From Spirosoma validum (GTDB lineage: Bacteria; Bacteroidota; Bacteroidia; Cytophagales; Spirosomataceae), in NCBI RefSeq assembly GCF_014699035.1, contig NZ_JACXAA010000024.1, positions 1 through 59,898 of the forward strand: a stretch of 59,898 bases of DNA. Direction: 5' to 3'. The notes under the pieces are model-generated. The model was not told the DNA's origin and did no database searches. It was given only the letters and a program-made list of their open reading frames with translations. A program made the translations under genes and the position numbers. Shown here one piece after another: positions 15,199 to 23,398 of this stretch (position 1 is the stretch's first letter; each line of letters begins with the position of its first letter).

Positions 15199-16488
15199 GT
15201 GGTACGCTTACTTCTTCCTGTTCTTTTCCTGACAACCTCCCTCCTCGCCCAACCAAACGTACCACAAACCTTTACCACAGCGAAATCGGCTGCCGACGCT
15301 GGTTTTTCGGCAGACCGGCTCAAGCGGTTAGATACCTGGCTGCAAAGTTTGATCGATCAGGGAATTGCGCCGAATGCCGTTACGTTCGTTGCGCATCGGG
15401 GCAAGGTGGTGCACTACAAAGCTTTCGGTTACAGCAATCTGGAAAAGAAAACACCGGCAAAGCGAGATGATCTGTACCGCATAGCCTCGCAGTCGAAAGC
15501 CATTACGACCGTTACGTTGATGACGCTGTTTGAGGAGGAAAAATTTCTGCTCGATGATCCTATCTCAAAGTATATCCCGGCTTTTAAAAGCCCGAAAGTG
15601 CTGGTTAAATACGACAAAAAAGACCCTGTTAGCGGAAACTACGAAACCCGACCGGCGAAAAGCGAAATTACGATTCGGCAGTTGCTAAGCCATAACGCGG
15701 GTATCCCCTACGAGCATCCGCTGGATGACCGGCCAGAATTTAAAATCCCCTTTTTCAACTCAACTGCGCCCGATAAACTCGAAGAAGTCATCAATAAACT
15801 GGCTAAGCGCCCGCTTCTGCGCGACCCCGGTACCGACTCAACGGGCACGGGCTTTACTTACGGCCTTAACATCGACATTATCGGTCGACTAATCGAAATT
15901 TTATCGGGTAAGCCATTCGACGTAGCGATGCGCGAGCGCGTACTGGAACCACTCGGCATGAGTGATACGTATTTCTATCTGCCTGACAATAAAGCCAGTC
16001 GTTTGGTCGAGTTATACAGCAAGTCAGCGATGGACAAACCGCTCACGCTGCATACCAATGAAACGTATCGAACTTTTGCCACATCAGGTGCTAAAACGTT
16101 CTTTTCTGGCGGTGCAGGTCTGATCAGTTCAGTTGAAGATTATGCTACATTCTGTCAGATGTTGCTTAACGGTGGTATGTTCAATAACAAACGGATTCTG
16201 GGTCGTAAAACCGTTGAAATGATGTTACGTAATCAGATTGGAGCCGCTGAAGTGTGGGATCGAAAAGACAAATTCGGGCTTGGTTTTATGTTGATTACGG
16301 AGAATTCTCATTATGGCGATCAGACATCATCTGGTTCGTATAACTGGGGCGGCATGTATTGCTCTGAGTTTACGATTGATCCGAAAGAAGAGCTAATCAT
16401 GTTGATTTTTACCAATGTCCAGCCGTACGCTTATTACGGTGATTTCGTAAAAAAATTCCGGATTGCCGTTTATCAGGCGTTGGAGTAA
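15199..16488 (+). CDS. Secreted serine hydrolase, class C beta-lactamase/esterase fold
   Basis: 429 aa with a GTG start and a signal peptide ending near Leu-Ala-Gln (18). The nucleophile motif Ser97-Gln-Ser-Lys100 and the tyrosine of Phe-Thr-Tyr221-Gly-Leu-Asn match the beta-lactamase/PBP-like family PF00144. The usual third motif (His/Lys-Thr-Gly) is replaced by Asn-Trp-Gly-Gly, as in many esterase-like members. It probably acts in the periplasm or outside on esters or peptidoglycan-related peptides. No in-frame ATG would preserve the signal peptide. Confidence 0.88.
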   Translation: MVRLLLPVLFLTTSLLAQPNVPQTFTTAKSAADAGFSADRLKRLDTWLQSLIDQGIAPNAVTFVAHRGKVVHYKAFGYSNLEKKTPAKRDDLYRIASQSKAITTVTLMTLFEEEKFLLDDPISKYIPAFKSPKVLVKYDKKDPVSGNYETRPAKSEITIRQLLSHNAGIPYEHPLDDRPEFKIPFFNSTAPDKLEEVINKLAKRPLLRDPGTDSTGTGFTYGLNIDIIGRLIEILSGKPFDVAMRERVLEPLGMSDTYFYLPDNKASRLVELYSKSAMDKPLTLHTNETYRTFATSGAKTFFSGGAGLISSVEDYATFCQMLLNGGMFNNKRILGRKTVEMMLRNQIGAAEVWDRKDKFGLGFMLITENSHYGDQTSSGSYNWGGMYCSEFTIDPKEELIMLIFTNVQPYAYYGDFVKKFRIAVYQALE

Positions 16489-16541
16489 ACACGGGTTTCT
16501 AACTGCTTTCGTTATCAAGTAGTCATGAAAACAAAATCACT

Positions 16542-17183
16542 ATGAATCCGCAAAAAACAGCCGTTGTCCTGATCGAATATCAGAATGATTTTACGTCGCC
16601 GGGCGGTAGCCTGCACGATGCCGTCAAGGGCGTTATGGATGCCACAAACATGCTGAAAAACACACTCGATCTGGTTGCAAAAGCGCGCGAGGCCGGAGCC
16701 GTTGTGATTCATTCGCCTATTAGTTTTCAGGAAGGTTACGTTGAAATTACGAAGCATCCGTACGGTATTCTGAAAGGCGTTGTCGACAGTCAATCGTTTC
16801 GAAAAGGCTCCTGGGGTGTTGAGATTGTCGATTCATTGACTCCACAATCCGGCGATATTGTGCTGGAAGGGAAGCGCGGTTTAGATGCCTTCGCCAGTAC
16901 GAACCTGGATTTTATTCTACGTAGCAAAGGTATCGAAACCATCGCACTAGGCGGCTTTCTGACCAACTGTTGCGTTGAGTCGACGATGCGTTCGGGGTAC
17001 GAAAAAGGCTTTGAGGTTATTACGCTCACCGACTGCACAGCTACGCTTAGCGAGGAAGAACAAGCATTTGCCTGCGCCAAAAACTTCCCGATGTTTTCAA
17101 AACCAATGACCCACGATCAGTTTTTAGATGAATTGACCGGCGAAGCCGTCCAGGAAGTTGAAACACGTGGCTACTCGGCTTAA
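16542..17183 (+). CDS. Isochorismatase-like cysteine hydrolase
   Basis: 213 aa. The catalytic triad of the family is visible as Asp16 (Gln-Asn-Asp-Phe), Lys111 (Glu-Gly-Lys-Arg) and Cys144 in Thr-Asn-Cys-Cys-Val-Glu-Ser-Thr, which also contains the cis-peptide position. Members include nicotinamidase, N-carbamoyl hydrolases and isochorismatase, and the substrate cannot be told. A strong terminator follows at 17204-17236. Confidence 0.9.
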   Translation: MNPQKTAVVLIEYQNDFTSPGGSLHDAVKGVMDATNMLKNTLDLVAKAREAGAVVIHSPISFQEGYVEITKHPYGILKGVVDSQSFRKGSWGVEIVDSLTPQSGDIVLEGKRGLDAFASTNLDFILRSKGIETIALGGFLTNCCVESTMRSGYEKGFEVITLTDCTATLSEEEQAFACAKNFPMFSKPMTHDQFLDELTGEAVQEVETRGYSA

Positions 17184-17203
17184 TTTTGTTTCTTAACTCA
17201 ACG

Positions 17204-17236
17204 ACCGGGCTGCTGTAAGTAGTCCGGTTCTTTTTT
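17204..17236 (+). terminator. Intrinsic terminator
   Basis: An 11-bp stem including G-T pairs (17204-17214 with 17218-17228) and a GTA loop is followed by TTCTTTTTT. It lies 20 bases after the isochorismatase-like gene. Confidence 0.85.
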
Positions 17237-17304
17237 ATTATTTATGCTCCATCAATCGTTAGTTAATTTTACACTTATTACTTTGGATTGAATCATTCCA
17301 ACGA

Positions 17305-18351
17305 ATGCTCAAAAAAATTGCTCTTAGTATCGTAGGGGTTCTGGCTGTTCTGATTGTCTGGCAGTGGGAATTAGTGAGTTATGGGCTAATGCAGGCACGG
17401 GGACAACTGCGAATCCTGTGGAATACCGAACCGGTAACGGAAGTATTAGCCGATCCGGCCTATCCGGATTCGTTAAAGCGGAAAATAGAATTAATCCAGG
17501 AAATCAAGCGTTTTGCCATCGACTCTCTTGGTTTGGATAAATCAGGAAGTTATGAGTCATTTTATGATCAACAGGGCAAGCCGATCTTGTGGGTAATTAC
17601 GGCAGCCGAGCCGTATCAACTTGTTGGTAAACAGTGGAACTTTCCGATTATTGGTACGTTTTCATACAAAGGTTTTTTTGAAAAAGATTGGGCTGATACG
17701 ACCGTAGCCGAATTGAAACGCGCCGGTCTGGATACCCGAATGAATGAAGTGTCGGCCTGGTCGACGTTAGGATTTTTAAATGATCCGATTCTGTCCAGTT
17801 TTCTGGATCGACCGGAGGGAAGCCTGGCCGAATTGATTATCCACGAACTGACGCACGGTACGTTATTTGTGAAAAACAATCTGGAGTACAATGAAAATTT
17901 AGCCGATTTTGTCGGTGAATATGGCGCTCAACGCTTTCTGACGCAGAAGTACGGCAAAACGTCTGTACCCTATCAGAACTATATGTCGACAAAAGCGTTT
18001 TATGATCGACATGACGACCACATACTGCGCGGCACCCGAACGCTCGACAGTTTATATCGGACGTTTAAACCTGCCACGCCAGTCGTGGTCAAAGATTCGT
18101 TGAAGTGGAATATGATTCGGCAAATTGTTGAATCTGCCGACACCATTCGCAACGAACAGAGTCAGAGTCTCGTACGTTCAATAAAAAAACGACGGTTGAG
18201 CAAACTAAACCTACCGAATAATGCGTACTTTATTGGTTATCTTACGTATCGGAAACAGCAAAACCGTTTTCGGGAGGAATTTGACACGAAGTTCGGGAGA
18301 AACTTTAAACGCTATCTAACGTATCTTAAACAAACCTATCCATCCTTGTAA
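17305..18351 (+). CDS. Aminopeptidase-like membrane metalloprotein (PF10023 type)
   Basis: 348 aa. One N-terminal transmembrane segment (residues about 5-20) anchors the protein. The zinc motif is His180-Glu-Leu-Thr-His184, and an Asn-Glu197-Asn-Leu-Ala segment supplies the downstream acidic ligand. The spacing and the Phe-Val-Lys-x-Asn context resemble predicted aminopeptidases of COG4324/PF10023. The catalytic domain probably faces the periplasm. It is followed after 30 bases by a DUF3108 gene on the same strand. Confidence 0.75.
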   Translation: MLKKIALSIVGVLAVLIVWQWELVSYGLMQARGQLRILWNTEPVTEVLADPAYPDSLKRKIELIQEIKRFAIDSLGLDKSGSYESFYDQQGKPILWVITAAEPYQLVGKQWNFPIIGTFSYKGFFEKDWADTTVAELKRAGLDTRMNEVSAWSTLGFLNDPILSSFLDRPEGSLAELIIHELTHGTLFVKNNLEYNENLADFVGEYGAQRFLTQKYGKTSVPYQNYMSTKAFYDRHDDHILRGTRTLDSLYRTFKPATPVVVKDSLKWNMIRQIVESADTIRNEQSQSLVRSIKKRRLSKLNLPNNAYFIGYLTYRKQQNRFREEFDTKFGRNFKRYLTYLKQTYPSL

Positions 18352-18381
18352 CCGAAGCCCGATTAATGGGCGGCTGTTCAT

Positions 18382-19173
18382 ATGAAAAAGTTATTGATTG
18401 GCATCGGTATTCTTTCCGTTCTGAGCACTGGCTTTATGGCTCTGAATGCGTACCGGCGCGTACCCAACAACAGTTTTGGACCAGGTGAGCACCTGGAATA
18501 TCGGGTGCACTACGGTTTCCTGAACGCAGCCGAAGCCATTGTGGATGTTAGTCCTACACTCTATAAAGTAAACGAGCGCCCCTGTTACCGCGTCAATGTG
18601 GATGGACGTACGGTAGGGGCTTTCGACTTGGTTACGCGCGTTCGGGATACGTGGCGCTCCTACATCGATACGTCGGCCATTTTACCGCAGAAGTTTTATA
18701 CCAATCTTCAGGAAAATAGCTACCGTAAAGAAGAGAATATTACGTTCAACCACGAAACGAATACGGTAAAAGCTGAAGAAAAAACCGAACATGATGTATT
18801 CAAAGTGCCTGATAATGTGCACGATCTGATCAGCGGATATTATTTTCTGAGAACCATTGACTTCAATAAGATCAGTGCTGGCCAGGTAATTGAAGTACCT
18901 GCCTTTTACGACGATACGGTCTATAACATGAAAGTGCGTTACCGGGGAAAAGACGTTGTAAAAGCCAAACATGGAAAAATCAATGTCATCAAGCTCAACC
19001 CTGTTTTGCCGCCGGGAAACAAGCTATTTAAGGAAGAAGAATCCATCCGAATTTTTGTTTCCGACGACACGAATAAAGTACCGGTCAAAGTCGAAGTGGA
19101 TTTATGGATTGGCTCAATGGTCATGGATCTCAAACAGAACAATGGCCTGAAACAACCACTAAAATTTTTCTAA
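18382..19173 (+). CDS. DUF3108 domain protein
   Basis: 263 aa with an N-terminal hydrophobic segment (signal anchor or signal peptide, residues about 4-22). The conserved Gly-Glu-x-Leu-x-Tyr-x-Val-x-Tyr-Gly start of DUF3108 (PF11306) is at about residue 33. The remainder is predicted beta-rich, suggesting a periplasmic or outer-membrane beta-sandwich. The function of the family is not established. Probably in one transcript with the aminopeptidase-like gene, ended by the terminator at 19203. Confidence 0.85.
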   Translation: MKKLLIGIGILSVLSTGFMALNAYRRVPNNSFGPGEHLEYRVHYGFLNAAEAIVDVSPTLYKVNERPCYRVNVDGRTVGAFDLVTRVRDTWRSYIDTSAILPQKFYTNLQENSYRKEENITFNHETNTVKAEEKTEHDVFKVPDNVHDLISGYYFLRTIDFNKISAGQVIEVPAFYDDTVYNMKVRYRGKDVVKAKHGKINVIKLNPVLPPGNKLFKEEESIRIFVSDDTNKVPVKVEVDLWIGSMVMDLKQNNGLKQPLKFF

Positions 19174-19202
19174 GAAGGCCAAAACGATACAGCTTTCCAG
19201 AG

Positions 19203-19231
19203 GGCGTCAGGTAGTAACTGGCGCCTTTTTT
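19203..19231 (+). terminator. Intrinsic terminator overlapping the convergent gene's 3' end
   Basis: An 8-bp stem GGCGTCAG/CTGGCGCC with one G-T pair and a 7-base loop is followed by T6. It ends the DUF3108 transcript while its left arm covers the stop codon of the minus-strand FemAB-like gene. Confidence 0.85.
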
Positions 19232-20238
19232 ATTACGTTCCGTATGCGCTGAGCCAATCGTTCAAGTTTAGTCAGCCGACTCCAGTGCATTGTCCAGAAC
19301 GGCTCCTCAACGGCGCCAAAACTTTGGTAGAAACGCCGTATCGACTGTTTTCCAGGACTTTCAAAATCAAATAGGCATGGTTCTCCTTCCAAGTAGTGAC
19401 CTCCGGCCTTTTCCCGGATCATTTGATCGATTAGTAGCGTTCGCGCGTTTCCCTTCCGACCAATTTCTGAAGCTGCGTTGAACAAATAAATTACCCGGTT
19501 TCCTTCCTGCACAAACAAAGCACCCGCTTCGATACGCCCATCACGAGTAGCATATCGTAGTGTTGCCAAACCGCGTTGATTCAGTTCGTTTGTCAGATTC
19601 CGAAGCATTTCATACGCCCAATCAGCGACTCCTCCCGAAATTGTATCGGCGTGGTTTTCGCGAAATAAGTTTAATAACGGGTCAGGATTGGTAGAATCCA
19701 CTATTACCCAGTTCATTCGCAACGCCCGGCGCAGATTCACTTTGCGATCGTAGGTGTAGTTCTGATAGATACGTTCATAATTGACGGATAAATCCAGCGT
19801 GTGTGTTGTCAGGACACGTAACGTATCAAATGATGTCGTATTAGCAGGTTTCTGGGATAAGTTGACTACAGAGCCGTATCGAAACTGCTGATTCATCAAC
19901 TGGAAAAATGGCCTGCTATCAAGCTCTGGATCGCGGCTGAAAACGGCCAGAAAGTGGCAAAAAAGTGGCTGATGAACAACCCATTCATACGTGATACCAG
20001 CAATAGATTTTCGACGTAACGGAATTGGCATAACTGCCTGATAACCGCCCGCTTCATTCATAATGACAAGCCCAACCCATTTCCACCCAGGAGCGGGTAG
20101 AACAATGTCTAAATACCAGGAGAAGCCGTATGTGATTCGATGCGGAGAGGCTGTTACGCAGGTATTCCAGGCGTCAGCGTCGATTTGAGGGCGGGGCAAA
20201 ATTCTCAGCATTTCTGTCATGCTGACGAAGGAGGCCAT
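19207..20238 (-). CDS. FemAB-like GNAT-fold protein
   Basis: 343 aa. The second half (about 150-310) has the acetyltransferase_6/FemAB layout: Tyr-Asp-Arg-Lys-Val-Asn-Leu-Arg-Arg-Ala, then a strand with Ala-Gly-Ala-Leu-Phe-Val, and a Leu-Phe-Asp-Phe-Glu-Ser-Pro-Gly segment near the end. Related proteins add amino acids to peptidoglycan precursors or act in exopolysaccharide synthesis. Which applies here is unknown. No signal peptide. Its upstream neighbour is dnaA, divided by a 93-base gap on the same strand side. Confidence 0.75.
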   Translation of the reverse strand: MASFVSMTEMLRILPRPQIDADAWNTCVTASPHRITYGFSWYLDIVLPAPGWKWVGLVIMNEAGGYQAVMPIPLRRKSIAGITYEWVVHQPLFCHFLAVFSRDPELDSRPFFQLMNQQFRYGSVVNLSQKPANTTSFDTLRVLTTHTLDLSVNYERIYQNYTYDRKVNLRRALRMNWVIVDSTNPDPLLNLFRENHADTISGGVADWAYEMLRNLTNELNQRGLATLRYATRDGRIEAGALFVQEGNRVIYLFNAASEIGRKGNARTLLIDQMIREKAGGHYLEGEPCLFDFESPGKQSIRRFYQSFGAVEEPFWTMHWSRLTKLERLAQRIRNVIKKAPVTT

Positions 20239-20331
20239 TTAAGGTAACCAAACTAATTTGCCAGGAAGAAGTATGGCACCGCTTTGGAAATTTAATCCCT
20301 TCATCAGTCAGACACAACTAGTCAAAAAGAG

Positions 20332-21741
20332 CTACTTAAATAGCGCTTTGAGCTTTTCAATAACGTCGCGGGTTTCGGTGCTTTTCGCTACCCGATCACT
20401 GATGGTTTGTACGGCGTGAATAACAGTGCTGTGGTCGCGCCCGCCAAAATGATAACCGATAGATTTGAGCGATAAATCCGTCTTTTCTTTGGCTAAGTAC
20501 ATCGCCACCTGACGTGGATACACCAGCTCCTGCTTGCGGCTTTTCGCTTTCAGGTCGGCAATCGTTACGTTAAAAAAGTTCGCAACGGCTTCCTGCACAG
20601 AGTCAATCGTAACTTCCCGCTCGGAATCAACTACGATGTTACGTAACGTTTGTTTCGCCAGTTCGAGGTCGATGTCACGCCGATTCAGCGAAGCCTGCGC
20701 CATCAGCGACACGATGACACCTTCCAGTTCACGAACATTGGTATTGACACTATGCGCCAGGTATTCAATAACGTTATCGTCAATGTAAATTCCTTCGGCC
20801 TGAAGCTTTTTCTGAATGATTGCGATACGTGTTTCAAGATCAGGCGTCTGTAGATCAGCCGACAACCCCCACTTAAACCGCGACAATAACCGGTCTTCCA
20901 GCCCATCCAAAGCTCGTGGAGCCCGGTCAGACGTCATAATAATCTGCTTGCCCGACTGATGAAGGTGATTGAAGATATGAAAGAAAATCTCCTGCGTTTT
21001 TTCCTTTTTCTGCAAAAACTGCACGTCGTCAATAACCAGTACGTCTACCTGCATGTAAAAGGCTGTAAAGTCGCGAATACCATCGCTACGTACTGCATTC
21101 AGAAACTGGTTCGTAAACTTCTCTGACGTTACGTAGAGGACAAATTTGTTATGGTTATTATTCTTGATGTAGTTCCCGATGGCCTGCACTAAATGCGTTT
21201 TCCCCAGACCAACCCCTCCGTAAATCATCAGCGGATTAAACGATGTAACGCCCGGTCGCTCGGCTACCGCGTACCCCGCCGAACGTGCTAATCGATTACA
21301 GTCACCCTCTACGTAATTATCAAATGTGTAACTCGGGTTCAGGTACGAATCAAGCGTTAGCGAATCCAGATCTTTAAGCTGAAAGGGACTTTTCAGAATG
21401 TCGGGGTTGACATTGTCCGGCTTAGCGGTCTGCGGTGTTTTTGTCGTCGGTACGTTTACTGTCAGTGGGCGATTCTGCTCGTTCCCTTTATCAACAATAA
21501 TGGAGTACTCTAGTTGACCCTGTGGACCAATAGCCGTATCGAGCGCTTTTCGCAGAGCATGAACAAAGTTCTCCTCAAGCCATTCGTAAAAAAATTCGCT
21601 TGGTACCTGAATGGTCAATACATTGCCGTTAAGTCGTAACGGCACGATCGGCTCAAACCACGTATTGAAACTTTGTTCGGGCACAACTTCCCGGATGACA
21701 TTCAGACAGCGATTCCACACCGTCGTTATTTCACGCTGCAT
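20332..21741 (-). CDS. dnaA: Chromosomal replication initiator protein DnaA
   Basis: 469 aa from the ATG at 21739-21741, which gives the conserved N-terminus with Val-Trp-x-x-Cys-Leu and Phe-x-Thr-Trp-Phe. Domain I spans about 1-85, a Pro/Thr-rich linker about 86-130, and the AAA+ domain has Walker A Gly-Gly-Val-Gly-Leu-Gly-Lys-Thr at 175-182 and Walker B Val-Leu-Val-Ile-Asp-Asp. The C-terminal helix-turn-helix has Gly-Gly-Arg-Asp-His-Ser-Thr-Val. An upstream in-frame ATG (21823-21825) would include the probable promoter, so it is rejected. dnaN and recF are absent, and no DnaA-box cluster is seen next to the gene. Confidence 0.97.
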   Translation of the reverse strand: MQREITTVWNRCLNVIREVVPEQSFNTWFEPIVPLRLNGNVLTIQVPSEFFYEWLEENFVHALRKALDTAIGPQGQLEYSIIVDKGNEQNRPLTVNVPTTKTPQTAKPDNVNPDILKSPFQLKDLDSLTLDSYLNPSYTFDNYVEGDCNRLARSAGYAVAERPGVTSFNPLMIYGGVGLGKTHLVQAIGNYIKNNNHNKFVLYVTSEKFTNQFLNAVRSDGIRDFTAFYMQVDVLVIDDVQFLQKKEKTQEIFFHIFNHLHQSGKQIIMTSDRAPRALDGLEDRLLSRFKWGLSADLQTPDLETRIAIIQKKLQAEGIYIDDNVIEYLAHSVNTNVRELEGVIVSLMAQASLNRRDIDLELAKQTLRNIVVDSEREVTIDSVQEAVANFFNVTIADLKAKSRKQELVYPRQVAMYLAKEKTDLSLKSIGYHFGGRDHSTVIHAVQTISDRVAKSTETRDVIEKLKALFK

Positions 21742-22064
21742 GCCTGTCTGAGTGGTTACATTCACGGGGAGAATACATTTTTTGTTACGGATTGGGTCGC
21801 GAAAAAGGGAGACAAATGTAGGCAATTTTATGACCAGGCGTCACACGTAGGGTCACGTTTTTTTCACGGAACGAAGCCGGAAAATCAGCCTGTATTTATC
21901 AATCGGTAGCTTAAAAATAGTATGCTTTCTACGGAACATCAATCCTATAAAGAAATCCCTTTGAATAATCCAACGTAGTAATCTCTTCAGCGATTGGAAA
22001 GGGCTGATGTCCCCGAAAAGAGAAAAAGATTACTTTTACTAACCCGTTCGCATGACCTTTTTCG
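21742..22064. other. Intergenic region between dnaA and mutA
   Basis: 323 bases between divergent genes. It holds the candidate dnaA promoter and a TACTTTTA word at about 22031-22038 that is one base off the -7 consensus for mutA. No TTATCCACA box, AT-rich repeat array or cobalamin riboswitch box was found, so there is no sign of an origin or B12 control here. Confidence 0.5.
21813..21820 (-). promoter_or_regulatory. Candidate -7 promoter element of dnaA
   Basis: TACATTTG on the minus strand matches the Bacteroidota -7 consensus TAnnTTTG exactly, 72 bases upstream of the dnaA ATG. No clear -33 TTTG was found at the usual distance. Confidence 0.45.
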
Positions 22065-23384
22065 ATGGAGCCACTTTTTAAAAATTCGTTTCCTTCTGCC
22101 GACAAAGCCGCTTGGCTAACCCAGGTTCAGAAGGAATTAAAAAATGAATCAGCCTACGAAGGTCTTCGCTGGCAGACGGACGAAGGCTTCCTGGTCGAGC
22201 CTTATTACACAGCCGTTGATCTGACTAATTTACCGCTTGAAATCAGTCAACAGGCGCAAAAAGCAGATCCGGGTTGGCTCAACGCACCTAATTATCAGAT
22301 AACGGATGAAAAAGCAGACAATGTTGTCTTACGTAACGCCCTTACGCAAGGCGCCGAAGCGCTTCTTCTTGACCTGTCAGCATCCAACATAAACATAGTA
22401 CAATTGCTGAACGGCATTAAACTTAGCGTGACCCCGGTTTTTTTTCGGGTCAATGCCTCGACCGATACCGATCTCGTTACGTTTATAAAGTCTTTACAAA
22501 CCGTAGCTCCCTACTCGCTCAAAGGTGGTTTACTTATGGACGTGAGTGGCACAACGGCTGAAGTAACTCAGCTAACCGCTGACTCCCCCCAGTTTCGTAC
22601 GGTTTGCATAAGCGGCCATGCTTTCCATAATGCCGGCGCCACCGCCACGCAGGAGTTAGCGTTTACGCTGGCCTCGCTGGCTGATACGTATGATAAGCTT
22701 ACGGACAGTGGACTAACGATTGAACAACTCGTTCCTAAAACAATCTTGTCGCTATCGGTCGGCACGAGTTATTTTTTGGAAATCGCCAAACTTCGCGCTT
22801 TACGTATTTTGTTACTACGTTTCTTAATCGCTTATAATCCAGCATCCAGCATCAGTACCTCATCATTCAGCATTCATTGCCAGACTTCAACATTTTATGA
22901 TGCTGCCGTTACGCCTTATACGAACCTGTTACGAGTAACGACTGAAGCGATGGCAGTTATTATTGGCGGATGCGACGTACTGACGGTTCGTCCATACGAT
23001 GCAGTCGTTGGGGTTCCAGACGAGTTCAGCGAACGTATCGCCCGAAACGTATCGATTTTACTGAAGGATGAAAGTCATTTGGATAAAGTAGCAGATCCAT
23101 CGGCAGGTTCGTATTATGTTGAAAATCTAACCAATCAGCTCGTCGAAACAGCCTGGTCTTTATTTCTGGAAGTCGAAAAACGAGGTGGTTTAGCCATGGC
23201 GGACGAATTTATTCAGTCAGAAATTGAACAAGCGTACCGGGCAAAGGTTGAAGCGGTACGTAACGGAAAAGTGCTGGTAGGCGTAACGAAATTTCGATCA
23301 GATGAAACAACGGTTGAAAAGCAGGCTGTTTCATCTGATAACTCCTGGCTTCCCAATCACCGATTAGCGGAGGAATTTGAGTAA
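22065..23384 (+). CDS. mutA: Methylmalonyl-CoA mutase small subunit
   Basis: 439 aa. The N-terminal linker and the (beta/alpha)8 barrel of the mutase family are present, including His-Cys-Gln-Thr-Ser and the Gly-Gly-Cys-Asp-Val-Leu-Thr segment. The C-terminal flavodoxin-like B12-binding-type domain found in full small subunits (roughly 620 aa) is missing. The product is the non-catalytic partner of the large subunit encoded 14 bases downstream. Codons at about 22840-22876 come from a CAGCAT/CATTCAG-type low-complexity stretch that interrupts the barrel just before His-Cys-Gln-Thr-Ser. Confidence 0.9.
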   Translation: MEPLFKNSFPSADKAAWLTQVQKELKNESAYEGLRWQTDEGFLVEPYYTAVDLTNLPLEISQQAQKADPGWLNAPNYQITDEKADNVVLRNALTQGAEALLLDLSASNINIVQLLNGIKLSVTPVFFRVNASTDTDLVTFIKSLQTVAPYSLKGGLLMDVSGTTAEVTQLTADSPQFRTVCISGHAFHNAGATATQELAFTLASLADTYDKLTDSGLTIEQLVPKTILSLSVGTSYFLEIAKLRALRILLLRFLIAYNPASSISTSSFSIHCQTSTFYDAAVTPYTNLLRVTTEAMAVIIGGCDVLTVRPYDAVVGVPDEFSERIARNVSILLKDESHLDKVADPSAGSYYVENLTNQLVETAWSLFLEVEKRGGLAMADEFIQSEIEQAYRAKVEAVRNGKVLVGVTKFRSDETTVEKQAVSSDNSWLPNHRLAEEFE

Positions 23385-23398
23385 GACCACACCCACCT

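Noticed and set aside
21742..22064. Origin of replication or cobalamin riboswitch next to dnaA and mutA
   Set aside because: No DnaA-box cluster, unwinding-type repeats or B12-box sequence was found.
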